In this document: positions 1 to 11,103 of the stretch, piece after piece
Layout of the letters: every line of letters starts with the position of its first letter
Numbering within the stretch: the stretch's first letter is position 1
Notes under the pieces: generated by a model
Told to the model about the DNA's origin: nothing
Seen by the model: the letters and a program-made list of their open reading frames with translations, nothing else
Databases searched by the model: none
DNA from: Isoetes taiwanensis
Taxonomy: Eukaryota; Streptophyta; Lycopodiopsida; Isoetales; Isoetaceae
Direction: 5' to 3'
Length of the DNA: 64,000 bases
NCBI GenBank assembly: GCA_021234155.1
Contig: JAJEKV010000025.1
Span: forward strand, 9,061,642 to 9,125,641
Made by a program: the position numbers and the translations under genes

Positions 1-577
1 CTAAGGGCTACGTTGCAGAGCGATAAGCATTTGATGTTTATCGCAAGGGAGTTTTATGAATGGCATAATTGTAGATGAACGTGGCTTATTTGAATAGGAA
101 CTAGAGGTACTTGTGAGGTAAGGCCTGCCGCTGGTATGGGACGGTGGCGGGTGGAATCAACAGTCTAGTAGCCCGAGTTCTTATGATGCTTGCAGTTTCT
201 CCCTCACTTTGGATCCAGTAGCGCAGGGGTTCTAGACGACGTACTATTTAGATATGGTGGGGTGTGTCTGCTTGGCAGATGCAATGGTGCATGTGGTGGA
301 TTCCATATGTGTACTTGCATCTGCCAATCATTGTTTCGTGTTGACACTACTGGATAACTCTTATGCATGTTACTAACACGTGGAAGCCTATGCAGGCTGT
401 TTAATAGCTGACCAGCGTACGTGTATATATAGTTATCTGCGTTGTCGTCCTGTTATTTGTATACATGGCTTTCATGTATATGGCCTCGTGGGAGGCAGTA
501 CTTGTTCTATATATTCTGATGGTTTGATGTGAATACAAATCGAAATTTTTTGTACTAAAATTTTAGTTCGTAACATA
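1..577 (+). repeat. Diverged direct repeat, copy 1 (possible old LTR)
   Basis: This stretch aligns by eye with 4922-5441 in the same orientation. Shared landmarks are 'tatgggac', 'ctggatccat/gtag', 'ggttctagac', 'ttccatatgtgt', 'catgttactaaca' and the ending 'actaaaattttrgttc.taacata'. The copies are clearly diverged, so the pair is old. Two direct repeats about 4.9 kb apart could be LTRs of a decayed retroelement, or two solo LTRs. No primer site, polypurine tract or target duplication could be fixed, and the left edge may lie before the window. Confidence 0.5.
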
Positions 578-1172
578 AAACGAGATGAGAAGATGCTCTT
601 AAGGATGGACACCAATTGGCTAAGGGCAATGACAAAAAGAAGAAGAGTGAAACCCTTAGCTGCACTTGGTAAACTCAATGGCAAAGACCCCAGATGCACA
701 ACCCGTTACTAGGATTGAGCCATCTGCCGTCATTAACCCTACTCAATCCCTGGTTATGAAGTCCCCTGATCTCTCTGAGAAGGCACCTACAAAGAAATTA
801 TCCACTTTCAAGATTAAACTACGAGTGCTCAATATTGATGACTGCGGCCAGCCATCCAGTTCCCAAACGCCTCCTTAAGCGAAACGAGAGGTGCCCACAG
901 GTCCCAGTATACAATCTGGGTCGTAAGATCGATGAATTCGATGACTGTGGTAATCCAGGGTGCACCTCATTCAGAATATGTAGCACACACGCACACAGAG
1001 GGAGGGAGGGAGGGAGGGAGGGGTGTTGTCCACATTATTAAAAAATTCGTTTGAGAGATACTTTTGATCTCCATGTTCTCTTTCATGAGAGAGAAAAATC
1101 ATCTCTGGGTAGAGATGTATCTTGACATCTATCATGAGAGATAGTTATAGTAGATAATATTAACAAATTTGA
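578..1172. other. Unassigned stretch between repeat and LINE
   Basis: A 70-codon frame at 666-878 (+) is followed in another frame by a stretch sharing a D-D-C-G motif (about 890-1000); neither resembles a family I recognise. A run of (GGGA)n lies at about 1000-1022. Two short stretches of 'gagaga' palindromes occur at 1085-1145. I see no supportable gene. Confidence 0.3.
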
Positions 1173-3790
1173 GAATAGAATAGAATAGTTTTTTTATCGT
1201 CCACTGAGACCAATCGGCCTATGGGACCCAGAAGGAGCGCAGCAAACTTATTACTGTCCGGGTTAAAAAACCCCCGCCCCGAAGGGTTTTCGAGGGAAAA
1301 ACCGTGGCAGTAATAAGAATGCTGTCAAACTGTACAAGTATACATCATCATGAAATAAATGTGTATGTACATGTCAAGTGCGTGCCCGAGGACATAGCTG
1401 ATCTCGCATGTCCATGACCTCCTGAATGTATGATCCTAGCATCCGTACGGATGCCGTGCTCAATGTCACATGTAGCGGCTGGCCAGGGCAACCAACTCGG
1501 CATAAGCGGCGTCGGTTTGATCATATCTCAAGCAACTTTGAAGGGTATGAGATTCATCCTCAATGACTCCCATTTGGCGGCATTGATGAGAGCTTTTCCC
1601 CGGGCGTGGCTCACCAATCCATCCACTGTCTCAATTCGAAGATGATGTGCCCTCAATGCGAATGGAGGCAATGAGTCTGCGTCTTTTCATGGGCAAGTGG
1701 GTGCAGGGTAGCATTGTGGGCCTCGTTCCAATGTGGGATTTATGTGGCGCGGGTAGTGTCTTTGTCTTGACTGTTCACCGGCGGCATCCCAAAGCTTGCG
1801 ATGAAGCAAGCGTCAAGATATTACCTCAAGCTATGGCGATCGCCTCTGTTTGCACATGTATGCACCTCGTGCTCTGCACATTCCATCTAGCCATCCATTG
1901 AGCTCTCTTTTCCCTCCAAAGAGGCCTTGAGGTTGTGGCCCCATTGCCATGATATAAGCTAGTTTTGGAAGACGAGCATCGTCCATGTTGACCACCTTCC
2001 GAAAATAGACAATGTGGCGATCAAGGGCAGCCCTCAAGAGGCAAGAATCTGTTTCTACGCATAGAATTTGATATGGACCGTGGACTTCACCCCTAGTGCT
2101 CGTACCAAGAAGGCTTTTTGCTCCCAAGTCATTCCAAGTAGCGAGGGACTACTCTTGGGCCCCATACTTCAACCCTGTATAAAAAGGACAGGCTCCACTA
2201 AGACTTTGAACAGGTGTGACTGATGGGTCCAATCATACAACTCCGCTCTATGACTATTGTTTTGCATTGCATATAGTGCTTTCCGGCCCGTAGTAACTTC
2301 GTGGCCAGTCGTATGGATGTGTCCCAAAGTGCATAGTAGGCGGAAACTCCACTCCCAAATATTTGTATGTGGATGCTACTTCCACATTCTCGCCCTCGAT
2401 AACGGAAGGAGGGGATCCTACCGTCGTGAAGATGATATGAAAACCACCTTAGTCTTGGCCAAGTTGACGCGCGCATATCGATTAAACTTGACAAAATGTG
2501 TCCGGGGCATCGAGATGTCGTTGCATGTCCGCTGGTGTGTAAGCTAGAGGGTCCACATCATCGGCATATATTAACCGCTTGATGATCGGTAGAGAAGGTG
2601 AGCCCCATAAGCCCCCATTATCGCTAAAGCCGGCTCTCAAATTGATCAATGTAAAGCCCAAACAATGTTGGGGAGAGAGGGCATCCCCTGGCGAACCCCG
2701 ATACTACTATCAAATGGTTGGCTTGTCGGGCCGCAACCTAATCTCGAGCATCTTTCATAAAGCTTTGCATTAATCGCATTCTCGCAAATCTAGGAACCCC
2801 GGTATGCCGCAATCTTGCCCATAGTTTTTCCCGAGGCACGTTGTCAAATGCCTTTGCAAAATCCACGAAAGCAACAATATAGATCCCGACGGTTCTGGCG
2901 CCTTCAACCGAGAGCTCGCAATGTGAAGATGTGGTCAATGGTTGAGTGTCGAGTCACGAATCCCGCCTGGTGAGGGCGCGTATCTCTTTTGCCTCGCCCG
3001 GCCCGTCAACTGGCTGCTTTCGAGAATCCCGGCAAGCAATTTTGCAAACACCGAACCGACCATGATTGTTCGGTAATGGGTCGGGCGGTCTTGGGTCACC
3101 TGCCTTATAGATGGGAACAACTCGCTATTGGTCCACTTTGCATCGGGAAGCCTTCTGTAATGCCTTGTTGAACAAAGGCGGTCAAGATCGTATTATGGGC
3201 GGCCTACGCCCGCTTAAGCAATTACGCCGCATGCCATCCGGTCCCGGGATTTCCCATTGGCAAGGCCGTAAGCCTTGTTCCACGCCCAATGCTGTGATTT
3301 CCAAAGACGGGCCTTCTTGCGGGGGTAATGCCGCATGTGCACCCGAGGGTCGTATAGTTGTTGCAAAGTATTGCCTCCACCGCCGGGGAGTGATGTTCCC
3401 TGTGGGGGCATCGCGGCTTTCTAAGAACCCTTCGCCCGAAGGTCCCGGGTGACGCTCCGGGGAGATAAAACATTTCCCTTTGATGTGCCGCAATGTGTAC
3501 CCGCTTTCTTAGCTTTAAGGAAGACGCTGTTGTCGACCGCATGTGGGCGTGGCGTGGTCTCGTGACTTGGCGAACCCGGCGTTTGTGTTCCTTGCACTCG
3601 TGATCAAACCATTGATTACGGGGAAGGTTGTGTTCCTGGAGGTCCGTCGTGGGCGGCTTATCCCAAAGCATCTTTTCCGCGGTCCTAAGCACATCGGTCC
3701 CGGTAGAGTTCATTTGCTCTAGTGTAGGATATTGCAAAATTTCGCCAGGTCATCTATAAGCATCCGGGCATAAGCCCCGCGTGATTTCAT
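1173..3790 (-). mobile_element. LINE (RTE-like), 5'-truncated, minus strand, pentanucleotide tail
   Basis: The minus strand carries broken pieces of a non-LTR retrotransposon ORF. At 3222-3737 is the linker before the RT, with 'NQWFDHECKEHKRRVRQ'. At 2935-3120 is an RT segment with 'HYRTIMVGSVFAKLLAG'. At 2738-2938 is the RT block 'VDFAKAFDNVPREKLW'. Connection-domain pieces follow at 2198-2494 and 1831-2127. The 3' end is a (TATTC)n tail on the minus strand, read as (GAATA)n at 1173-1188, about 60 bases beyond a conserved stem-loop. The same tail and stem-loop mark the plus-strand copy at 23.9-26.1 kb. Frameshifts and stops make it non-functional as written. The 5' limit near 3790 is approximate. 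Confidence 0.8.
1247..1317 (-). other. Conserved LINE 3' stem-loop, copy A
   Basis: A 10-base perfect inverted repeat (cttattactg / cagtaataag) closes the structure. Inside it, 'aaaaccc' pairs with 'gggtttt' and is followed by 'tcgagggaaaaacc'. Similar structures with the same inner layout lie at 25947-26011 and 31021-31087. Here and at 25.9 kb it sits about 60 bases from the pentanucleotide tail, so it is probably the 3' RNA structure used by this LINE family. Confidence 0.55.
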
Positions 3791-3924
3791 AATCCAATCG
3801 CAGCTGTGAGAAGGTGGGAAAAGGGCATGTCTCTCGGTTTCTCTTATAGAAAAATCTTCTTTTCATATAAAAATTATCCCTCGGCTCTATCTGGTGAGAG
3901 ATAAATTAATTTTGGCATGTGGAA

Positions 3925-4075
3925 CAGCTTAGAGAGGAGGGAGGGAGGGAGGGAGAGAGAGATGTTAAATAGCACCCAAAATTTTCGTTTAAGTCAGGAT
4001 TTGAACCCACTTGCGCACCATAGAAGAACAAGAACTACCCTAGCATTGTTCCAAAAGGGGGATAATTTAAATTGT
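3925..4075 (-). mobile_element. Possible tRNA-derived SINE head
   Basis: On the minus strand, 'ggttcaaatcc' matches the pol III B-box consensus exactly (near 3996-4006 on the plus strand). About 35 bases upstream is 'tagggtagttcttg', a fair A-box match. This is normal tRNA spacing, but no acceptor stem can be folded. A (CTCCCT)n run follows downstream. Only the box pair supports this. Confidence 0.3.
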
Positions 4076-4541
4076 TTAAATTTTATCGTTAAACATTTAA
4101 AGAAAATGAGTATTCGGCTAGCCCATTAATGAATTTGGCTCACTTATTTTGGAATCGCCCCTCTTTGGTGGGACTATGTAGCATGTAGTTGTTATGGTTA
4201 TTAAGGCAAAGTGGTCTATATAGATCAGTGCCAAATAAATATACCCTATCAAACAACTATAAATCATTAAAGTGCTTCACATGTGGTCATGTGCCAATAC
4301 AAGACTTATTTATGCTTTTAGATGATTGTCCTCTTCTTCGTCTTTTTCGTCGTTTCTTTTTACTGGCGTAAGAGATACTCATGTGGTTTATGCCAACATA
4401 GGACTTGCTTATGTCTTAAGTGTGCATGGTGAAAGTCTTACAATAAAATGAGCCCACCACCCCCTTTTTTTCAGGACAACAATTTATTATCTCAAATAAG
4501 CCATGCACAGCAAATAATCAAACTCTTTATGCCACCTTGAG
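4076..4541. other. Unassigned AT-rich stretch
   Basis: No reading frame, repeat or domain that I can support. The only structure seen is a loose internal repetition of 'catgtggt..atgccaa.a.aggactt.ctta' around 4280-4320 and 4380-4415. Confidence 0.3.
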
Positions 4542-4817
4542 TTATTTAATAGCCTCGTCACAATCAACATGTTTTGCTACATCGAGATGATCATCCATAG
4601 ATATCAAATCATCATGCCATTGAATAGTACGAGGCAGGATAGCCTCGTGGAATGACAAAATAGACTTCTTCCTTGCTGCCTTCTTCCAATTGACATACAA
4701 GCCATGACTCTTTAGAGCACTGAAGATTAGAACCGCCAGCCATAACAAAGAAGCAAACCCAGAAGGAACGCATCTAAAGGGCACATTCCCATTAGAATCA
4801 CCACCCCTAAGACACAT
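4542..4817 (-). CDS. Hypothetical 91-residue membrane-like ORF
   Basis: An open frame of 91 codons with one hydrophobic stretch at roughly residues 17-36 ('SGFASLLWLAVLIFSAL'), then a basic segment (KKAARKK) and an acidic C-terminus. Such an arrangement could be a single-pass membrane segment or one exon of a larger gene. I recognise no family. It lies between two halves of an old repeat pair, so it may be part of a decayed element. Confidence 0.2.
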   Translation of the reverse strand: MCLRGGDSNGNVPFRCVPSGFASLLWLAVLIFSALKSHGLYVNWKKAARKKSILSFHEAILPRTIQWHDDLISMDDHLDVAKHVDCDEAIK

Positions 4818-4921
4818 GCATTTTCACAATTTTGCATAAATATAGGGGTATTTTTATAATTTTCCTTCTGATACATGTATGGTATTGGTACGAAACAATA
4901 TCATAATCAACAGTCTTTACG

Positions 4922-5441
4922 ATACTAAGATGAGTGCATTGGGTGCTCATTGTAGGGATTTTATGCCAATACTAGTAGATGAGCGGGTTGACTTATCTTA
5001 AAGAATCCTCTGGAGAGTGGGGTTGCATTTACCAATAGTATGGGACAGTGGTAAATGTTAACCAACTATCCAGATGCTTCGAGGGTTCTAGGTGCTTGTA
5101 GTTTTTCCTTACGCTGGATCCATAGGTGCGGGGATTCTAGACAATGTACTGTCTAGATATGGTGGGAAGCATCTGCTTTAGTGCGTGCAATGGATTCCAT
5201 ATGTGTGTTCTTGCTGTGAGTCAGTCATTGCTTAATGATTACTCTACTATATAATACTTGTGCATGTTACTAACATGTGGAGTCATGGGCAGGCTATTTA
5301 ATAGCTGACATATTGTTATCTGTATACATTGTTTTGATGTATATAGCCTTGTGGAGGGCAGTAAATTGTTATGTGTATTCCGATGGTGTAATGCGAATAT
5401 GAATCAGAAATCTTGGTACTAAAATTTTGGTTCATAACATA
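4922..5441 (+). repeat. Diverged direct repeat, copy 2 (possible old LTR)
   Basis: Partner of 1-577 in the same orientation, ending 'ggttcataacata'. The many substitutions and small indels shared with copy 1 mean an old duplication. No flanking 4-6 bp target duplication was found. Confidence 0.5.
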
Positions 5442-6514
5442 GACATGTACAGAATGTCACATCTCCATATTTATAGTTTCATCTAAACTTGTCCAAACAT
5501 AAAACAATATCAATGAATTCTTTTTTAAATGCAAGGTCAAAAGCCACAAAACCGCCCAACTAAACGTAAAGACGAGATAGGTTCAGTTTCACCCCGGGAG
5601 CCAATCGCATCTTGCCACATGGCGTACTTCCAATTCCAAGAATGTAACATGCATTTTTCTTTTCCGCCATTACTTTTTTACGTTCCATTCTTGCATTTTG
5701 CAGCTAACGTTTTCCAAGCAGTTTATCCTACATTCCGCCCTCTTTAACTGACATTCAGCAAATTTCACTGACATTCTGGATGTGGAATTGAGCCTACCTT
5801 GTCTCCATGTTGTAATAATCGCAGATTACTGCCCATTCCTAGGAGGTGCCTCTGCGCTCCACACATCGATAGGGATTCCTCCCCGGGAATGCGCAGTAAA
5901 CTGCGATTCTTAAATACAACAACCCTGCGTGCACTAGCATCTTGTTTGTCTTTGCAATTCTCGAGTTGTAGCTAGAGTTGCGAGTATAAGCTTAGGCGAG
6001 ATCCCACTAATTGCACGTCATAAGCACCAAAACTAATGAAAAAATCCGAAACTCCTTGGGGATCTTGCCCGAACCTAGTCAATAGTGTCCGAGAAAAACA
6101 AATTGACGTGTCAATATCTGATTGGGCATGACGCAGAAAACACATAAGTTGTCTTTACGTCCGTATCATGCCTTGCTTATCCAATCAAGAAACAAGGTCA
6201 GCTATGGCTGCTCTGTTCCTCCCCGCCTTCCCGGAAATCATCTTTGGCACTTCTTCTATAGACGCGCATATCAGATCGGCTTTATTCTACGCTAACTCCG
6301 TCGATCCGACGCGTTCCCTTTTTCATTAGAAGTTTCATTTCATTCACGCCAGTTTCTGCCGTTAGTTCACAATAAATCCATCGAAAAACAGAGCAGCTCT
6401 ATCAAAAGGGTTTCGGCTTATCGACAGCATCACTACACTTTGAAATCGGGATTTTCCATTATATCTCAATCTAGCTTAATACTCTGAGTTTGAATCAAAA
6501 ACTTTTCCACGGAA
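5442..6514. other. Upstream region of the 6.5-kb gene, with a 92-base hairpin
   Basis: No coding frame with support. At 5817-5846 and 5878-5908 two about 30-base arms (starting aatcgcag.ttactg) form an imperfect hairpin with a 31-base loop. The last few hundred bases before 6515 would hold the promoter and 5' leader of the gene; I see no clear TATA box at the usual spacing. Confidence 0.4.
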
Positions 6515-7481
6515 ATGGCAGAATCTTTGCAAATCTCCGCCGCATTAGGCTATCGGACAACTGCTTTAGGAAGATCTAATCTTGGATTGGAAGCAAGAGC
6601 TCTAAGACTAAGTTTACCACAGAATCGGCCTTATCAGAATATTTCTACAAGCTTGTCTTCTGTTACTAGATATAACGACTTCAGATTGGCGGCATTGGTG
6701 GTCTATGAGCTTAGATCCAGGTGCAACTCTTATTCATAGTCTAAAACATGATATATTTCAGGCCTTTGAAGAAATATTCCTTGATTAAAAAGTTATGGTG
6801 ATATTCAGGGCAAAACAGGGCAAACAGAGTAGTAAACAAAGAATTGTAGCAGCTGGAACAGAGTCAATGGCAGAAGCAATACAGAATATGTAAGGACAAC
6901 AGTTTTTTACCAGTTTAAACGTTTTGATCGCTTCAATGCATTCTTTACCAAACAAAATTTTAAACGTGCAGAGCTCAAGCGGTATTCAAATGTTTAGCAA
7001 AAACTCCCCTCAGAATATTCCTGCTAGGGCTTGATAGTAAGCATTCTTCATAATACAGTGGTTGTGTCTTTTCTAACTAATCTGATTTCGAACTTGTAAT
7101 TAATTTGCACAGAGGTAGTGGATAAAGCTGAAGAGAAAATTGAACTTGGAATAGGGATTGTGAAGATGGTAGATACCGTTGTGGAGACAGTGGAAGACAT
7201 TGTTGTGAAGGTAAGAACTCTTCATTACTTGTTATCTCCGTATAAAGTAAATGTACTCCTTAAAATACTAGGTATTGATTACAACTATTGCATTCATTTT
7301 GCATTAGGTTGAAGAAATAGTGGAAGAGGTTCATGAAGATTTAGATGAGGCTCTTGGTGTCACACATGACCATGACCATGGTAAACATGACAACGGTAAA
7401 GCTCATGCTTCAACTAGCACTAAAGAATCAACTAGCACTCAAGAAACTAAAGAATCTAGCACTCAAGAAGCTGCACCCTGA
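6515..7481 (+). CDS. Putative plastid-targeted small acidic protein, four exons
   Basis: Proposed exons are 6515-6720, 6809-6889, about 7113-7210 and 7308-7481. Exon 1 opens with MAESLQISAALGYRTTALGR, rich in Ser, Arg and Leu and poor in acidic residues, as plastid transit peptides are. Exons 3 and 4 encode an amphipathic, Val/Glu-rich helix (VDTVVETVEDIVVK then VEEIVEEVHEDLDEALG). The protein ends with a His/Asp run (HDHDHGKHD) and repeated STKES/STQE-type units. The exon 1-2 junction (AG|GTGCAA, TTCAG|GG) and the exon 3-4 junction (AAG|GTAAGA, ATTAG|GTT) are in phase. The exon 2-3 junction (AT|GTAAGG to ACAG|AG) is out of phase by one base, which may be a consensus error or a different donor. 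I do not recognise the family. It is the only convincing multi-exon gene here. Confidence 0.55.
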
Positions 7482-7593
7482 CTTGTTTAACAAACAAACG
7501 ATGGCTTACTTGATTATACTAGATCTAACAGACTGTTCCATCTAGATCTAACGGACTGTTCCATCTTCAGAGACAATGGAAATCGATTAGATC

Positions 7594-7776
7594 CAATTCA
7601 ATTCATTACACGAGAGATAAAGATATTTGTCACAAAAACACCTTGCTTCACATGTTCTTATTCTTTCATTAGTATTGTCCAACAATTCAATTCAATTCAT
7701 TACACTAGGATAAAGATTATTTATCACAAAACACCTTGCTTCACATGTTCTTATTCTTTCATTAGTATTGTCCAAA
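7594..7776. repeat. 94-bp tandem duplication in the 3' flank
   Basis: Two copies (7594-7687 and 7688-7776) begin 'caattcaattcattacac' and share 'caccttgcttcacatgttc'. Just upstream, 'gatctaac.gactgttccatct' is also duplicated (about 7520-7566). Both lie within 300 bases of the stop codon, so they probably fall in the 3' UTR or polyadenylation region. Confidence 0.75.
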
Positions 7777-7852
7777 TACATTTATATAATACAAAAAGGT
7801 TATCGCGACGTACAAGCTTGGCGCGAACATTTCTTTTTAGTGACTTTCAAAC

Positions 7853-7990
7853 CACGTGCCTGTGCCTATGTTCTTGTTTAGGAATTTTAACTATTTTGAT
7901 ATTTTTATGTGTACACATTGTCTTCACGTGCCTATGTTCTTGTTTTGGAATTTTAACTATTTGATAGTTTTATGTGTACATATTGTCTTC
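7853..7990. repeat. 72-bp tandem duplication
   Basis: 'cacgtgcct..tgttcttgttt.ggaattttaacta' occurs at 7853 and again at 7925, each copy ending in 'gtgtacayattgtcttc'. No coding potential. Confidence 0.7.
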
Positions 7991-9084
7991 GAGAAAAAAA
8001 TAAGGTGCATTTGTTGCTTTGAAGTTTTAGCACTGGGAAATTAGAACTTTCACAAGATAACATTCTAATGAAAGACTAAATAGTATATTACAACTTGAAA
8101 CATTAAGCCAATAGAATCTAATAAAAGGAATGTAACTAACATGTCAAAGTTCCCTTCTATGGTTTTAGCATATCACTCATGTAAAGAGTCTTCTAAATTG
8201 CACTGTGCCAATAAGATCAAAGGTTGGATGAAGCATAGAGTGTTGAAATCTCACAACGAGACACAATACTAAATGGAAACCCTATTGTGCCTGAATAAAG
8301 TAATCAACTTAACAAATTCTATTAATTGCAACTGTTACGGATACATTTGAGCTCAGTACGACATTTTCTTTCTCAGGAATATTCTTACCATACAAATGGA
8401 AGGTCCATTTTCAATAGTCCAATGAGTTTTCAAGTAGCTTGAACTCTAACCATGTCAGGCATGTAAATATCGTTGGTAAACAGATGCAACTTATCTTTAT
8501 TCTCGCTCGGCATTTGCAAGAGCAATTCTTGCCAATACACATGTAGTCACAAGAAGAGCATCGACATAGCATCTTATCCATAATGTAAAGACATGTGCGA
8601 TCATCATCCATTCCCAAGGCACTCGAACCAACAAGACATTGGGCACTTTTTGCGTCCAAAGTTTAAAAAAAATAATCATTTGAACTTAATTTTATTTTTA
8701 ATATCCACTAACTAGGGGCTGTTTACTTACTCCACACTTGACAATTTATTCAGGTCATGAGATTTGGTTTTTTTGGCATTATACGTGCCTTTTTTAACCA
8801 GCTTGTGGGGTTGATCCACAGGCAATACCCCATCCTAAGCCTTTCTAATGAGGACTAGTCTCTTAACCTCAAACCAAGAGGGTCTAGAATGATATGCAAC
8901 CTACCAGTCTCCTAAACTTTATAGGTTGCTATAAAGTTCTAGGGATTGGCAGGTTGCATCTGAGTCTAGGCTCAAAGACCATTCATCAAGTACATTTAAT
9001 TTAGCAGCATTGATTAACGACGACAACAATAGCTTAGTAATGGATTTTCCTTACTTCAGGTAGTTGTTTCTGCTCTTGTTGTTT
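7991..9084. other. Unassigned intergenic stretch
   Basis: AT-rich, with only short frames in all phases. An inverted repeat surrounds 8905-8955 (cctaccagtctcctaaact.tataggtt / aaagttctagggattggcaggtt). Nothing else can be supported. Confidence 0.3.
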
Positions 9085-9278
9085 CTGTTTTGACACAGTA
9101 CCGAGGGAAAAGCTCATACAGAGACTAATAGACATGCAGGCACCAGAAGACATGGTAGGAGCAATTGCAAGTCTATATCACAGGGTCTATGCAAAAATGG
9201 AACAGGAGGGACAGGGGTTCCCTCTATCCCCGACATTGTTCGGCATATACATAGATGCAATATGTAGCAAAATAACAG
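9085..9278 (+). mobile_element. LINE-B, segment 1 of 3 (reverse transcriptase)
   Basis: The frame runs from 'FDTVPREKLIQRL' through 'GFPLSPTLFGIYID', both hallmark non-LTR RT blocks. The copy is truncated at its 5' end, just before the first of these. The frame is cut after '..CSKIT' at the target site ATAACAG (9272-9278). It resumes in the same phase at 12221 and, after a second insertion, at 29282. The three pieces are therefore one LINE copy split by two later insertions. Confidence 0.85.
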
Positions 9279-10967
9279 GGGGTTACTTTTGTATTTTTGT
9301 AAGTTTTTTCCTATGGTTTTGCTAAGATTTGGTCGCCGTATTTTGAAGACGTACTAATGCGTACTTCTAGAGTGCGCATACGCTCACATTAATTTTTATG
9401 ACATTTTTTAATGGTTACACCTATGATTTTAGAGGATATCTCCAATCGAAGCATGCAAGGCTCGATGAAGGATACTTTAGGGTTAATCGAAGAAGGATAC
9501 TTCAGGGTAGGGTTAATCGAAGAGTAGTAAAGGAATGAAAAATGCAGCGCTGCACTTCAGACGAGTTCTTTGGCATTAGGCCTCCGCTTTTACCTTTGCA
9601 TCTTCTATTAACATCTATGCAGCAGCGTCCAAGTCTGACTAAATGCAACAATGTTTTGTTGGTTTGAATACTGGATGCACATTGGATTCTTTGGCCTTGC
9701 ATGTGGCAAACACATTCAAGCTCTCATGTTACAAAGTGGATTTGCTATTCTAGAACCATCTGATACCAGTCTTTGCTCAAAATGATTGCTTGAAACAGGT
9801 CGAGCGTGGAACAGAATCCTGCACCAACATGGGCTGCACCAACATGGACACAGTCCCTGAGCTTTGAGGTGTACACATCGACAGGTACATCTTTGTTGCT
9901 ATTTGAAGGCATGCTCAACTTCTGAATTTGCCTTTTATGCAAGGATGAATCGTGAGCAAGTTATGTAAGTGGCTTAGAGTTTAATTTGTAGGCAGAAGCT
10001 ATCAGGTCTTGAGGATTGCCCTTAGTTTTTCACTAGAACAGGGATTGGAGCAGAGTCATTTTTCAAGATCTCTTATTGGGCTTCAAAATGACGAATCCCA
10101 GAGTTTGTTTCTCTGCCTACTCAGGAATAAGCATCTCTGGATCATCAAGAATAAGAACTTCTGAACCATCTGAATCATCAAGCGAGATAGGCCCAAGCAA
10201 CGCTTCTAGTCAATAGATAAATAATTAGAGGGGAACATTTCTATAGAATGAGAAGCCCACGAACTTGTGCTTAAAACGAGTTTAGGTCACCCCGTCACCT
10301 ATATTTGTTTGAGGATAACATATAATAATCCTCTTGAAGCATAGGACATAAATGGAGATGAGGGACATTTAGTGCTTAAGTTCGGATATGGGCGACCAGC
10401 TTGGGATAATATCGATGCTACTTCGATCCTACCTTCTGTTTAAACTTGATATTTACTTCTTCATTTTACATTGTCTTCTCTTGATGATTATCCCAACTTG
10501 TCTCTAGTTCTATTGGGTATCTGCAAGAAAACATTGTGCATTGACGTTTTGCATTCTAATAAATATTTTCACCGACTTGCGGGGGGCCAAGTCTTGGTTC
10601 TGCTGGATGGCGGGTGCTTTGGCATTAGGTAAATGATCGGTGGTCTCCATAGAATACTCGTTCACACGTGATTTGGACTAAAATTAAATCATATGTACAA
10701 GGGAATTCAGCTGCAGAATGTTCAAGCCAGCTGTTTAGAGTGCAATTCAGTTATATATACCGAGATGGAGTTTTTTAATGGCCAAATAACAATCTCTCCA
10801 AGCAGTTTCAAAATTTGACTAATTTACTTTGGAAGATTTATGTCAAAACATTTTAGCAAAATTCACTCAACAGATCCATATGTGGCAGGTCAGTGATATT
10901 TCGAAGATAGAGATATTTAACTTGGCAGATATTGGAGTTATATAGTATTTCGTATCTCCTATTTCAG

Positions 10968-11103
10968 TGGACTCGCTGCGGCGTACCGACTTAAGAACAA
11001 AGGAGTCGAAGTAACTATTTTTGAAAATCAAAGTACTGTTGGAGGAAAAATACAAAGTCTCTTGCAGAATGGCCTGGTTTGGGAAAAAGGAGCGAATACT
11101 ATG
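10968..11103 (+). pseudogene. Protoporphyrinogen oxidase (PPOX2-type) exon fragment
   Basis: An exon bounded by ...atttcag and gtaagc encodes the N-terminal FAD-binding region: 'GLAAAYRLKNKGVEVTIFE', then 'VGGKIQSLLQNGLVWEKG', ending ANTM. This layout (Rossmann-type GxxAAY, the acidic residue ending the second strand, VGGK, then G-ANTM) is that of the plant mitochondrial-type protoporphyrinogen oxidase, which oxidises protoporphyrinogen IX in haem and chlorophyll synthesis. The plastid-type enzyme has a different sequence here. No exon 1 is seen between 7.5 and 10.9 kb and no later exon before 12.2 kb. The exon lies inside an insert with a target duplication, so I read it as a captured fragment. 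The alternative, one exon of a gene with very long introns, is less likely. Confidence 0.75.

Noticed and set aside
3990-4060. A tRNA gene on the minus strand
   Set aside because: A- and B-box-like sequences are present, but no acceptor, D or anticodon stem can be folded; at most a SINE head.
1-5441. A complete LTR retrotransposon bounded by the two diverged repeats
   Set aside because: No target duplication, primer site, polypurine tract or pol domain lies between them; the interior is mainly a LINE.
10968-11103. A functional protoporphyrinogen oxidase gene
   Set aside because: Only one exon is visible, and it is inside an insertion with a target duplication; neither earlier nor later exons are found.
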